Source: JBGOUV01 sp041477815 (GTDB taxonomy: Bacteria; Acidobacteriota; Terriglobia; Bryobacterales; JACQDG01). From it: a DNA stretch of 15,305 nt. The position numbers and the translations under genes are program-made. The stretch lies in contig JBGOUV010000143.1 of NCBI GenBank assembly GCA_041477815.1, positions 1-15,305 of the forward strand. The letters are read 5' to 3'. The notes below the pieces were generated by a model. That model was not told the DNA's origin and searched no databases. It saw nothing but the letters and a program-made list of their open reading frames with translations. Within the stretch, counting starts at the first letter, position 1. Every line of letters starts with the position of its first letter. Below, piece after piece: positions 14,764 to 15,305 of the stretch.

Positions 14764-15305
14764 ATGACCTCACGTCGATCGTTCCTCGGTGGCGCCGCCG
14801 CCGGACTAGTAGCCACCCGGAGCTTTGCCGCCAAAACCGACTCCCGCGTTCCGGACGTGGAGGCGCGCATCGTCCGCCGCGATTTCCGCGACCTCAGCAA
14901 AGAGGACCTGCCCACGCCGAGCATGGTCGTCGACCTGGACCTCTTTGAGCAAAACATCAAGAAGATGGCCAACCACTCCAAGACCACCGGCATCAACATC
15001 CGGCCCCACGTGAAGGTCCACAAGTCGGTGGACATCGCCAAGCGCCAGATCGCGCTCGGCGCCATCGGACTGACCACGGCCACCATCGCCGAGGCGGAGC
15101 TGATGTCGGGCGCGGGGATCAAGAACGTTTTCTGGACCCGCCAGCCGGCCGGCAAGAACAACATCACCCGCGCGGTCGCTCTGGCCAAGCGCGACGCGAC
15201 GTTCATCATGGTGGCCGACGATCCCATCACGGTCGACCAGCTCGAGCAGGCCGCCTCCGCGTCCGGCGCCAAGCTCAATGTCGCCGTGGACGTCTTCGCC
15301 GGCCT
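14764..15305 (+). CDS. Tat-exported PLP enzyme, D-threonine aldolase/D-serine dehydratase-like (3' end outside window)
   Basis: The first 180 residues of a fold-type III PLP enzyme (alanine racemase N-terminal family) run off the window. MTSRRSFLGGAAAGLVATRSFA is a twin-arginine signal. The family signature follows: LPTPSMVVDLDLFEQNIKKM, INIRPHVKVHKSVDIAKRQI (Lys84 of RPHVK is the probable PLP lysine), then GLTTATIAEAELMSGAGIKN and LNVAVDVFAG. Relatives cleave D-threonine to glycine and acetaldehyde or deaminate D-serine. The metal-binding His/Cys residues near the C-terminus are not in view, so the reaction cannot be fixed. AGGAGG at 14751-14756, 7 bases before the ATG, is a strong ribosome site, in contrast to the upstream gene. 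Confidence 0.85.
   Translation, partial: MTSRRSFLGGAAAGLVATRSFAAKTDSRVPDVEARIVRRDFRDLSKEDLPTPSMVVDLDLFEQNIKKMANHSKTTGINIRPHVKVHKSVDIAKRQIALGAIGLTTATIAEAELMSGAGIKNVFWTRQPAGKNNITRAVALAKRDATFIMVADDPITVDQLEQAASASGAKLNVAVDVFAG

Overview
This is a GC-rich bacterial window, most likely from an acidobacterium of the Bryobacterales/Solibacter type. That assignment is inferred from gene content: a fused propeller/HEAT/cytochrome c protein of the 'PVC-type heme-binding' class next to a DUF1080 (3-keto-glycoside hydrolase) protein, Tat-exported enzymes, and an RND pump operon led by TetR. Planctomycetes or Verrucomicrobia are possible alternatives. I see no rRNA, tRNA or CRISPR.

Left edge (1-750): the C-terminal end of an IS630-like transposase and the end of its element abut a minus-strand brnTA toxin-antitoxin operon. 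The BrnA antitoxin is intact. The BrnT toxin gene has a -1 frameshift, probably one base missing from a T run. The operon has a good sigma70-type promoter placed so that the GTG start would be leaderless.

Efflux operon (870-7513, plus strand): a TetR regulator, a lipoprotein membrane-fusion adaptor, and one 1579-residue ORF that joins a complete RND (AcrB-like) permease to a complete TolC-like outer-membrane factor with no stop codon between them. The operon promoter is embedded in a strong inverted-repeat operator. The fused pump is the most unusual feature of the window.

Middle (7514-8487): a short lower-GC gap with possible gene debris, a palindromic operator, and an AbrB/MazE-like antitoxin overlapping a PIN-domain toxin. 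The toxin overlaps the next gene by ATGA.

Right half (8484-15305, plus strand): a run of exported enzymes. In order they are a Tat-signal neutral ceramidase-like hydrolase, a DUF1080 protein, a large lipoprotein with beta-propeller, HEAT repeats and a CxxCH cytochrome domain, a D-2-hydroxyacid dehydrogenase with a Sec-type signal peptide, and a Tat-signal PLP enzyme of the D-threonine aldolase/D-serine dehydratase family that runs off the window. The DUF1080 and propeller-cytochrome genes overlap by ATGA and may form an oxidise-then-hydrolyse pair acting on glycosides. The last two are envelope enzymes expected to act on D-configured substrates, which is inference from family and signal peptides.
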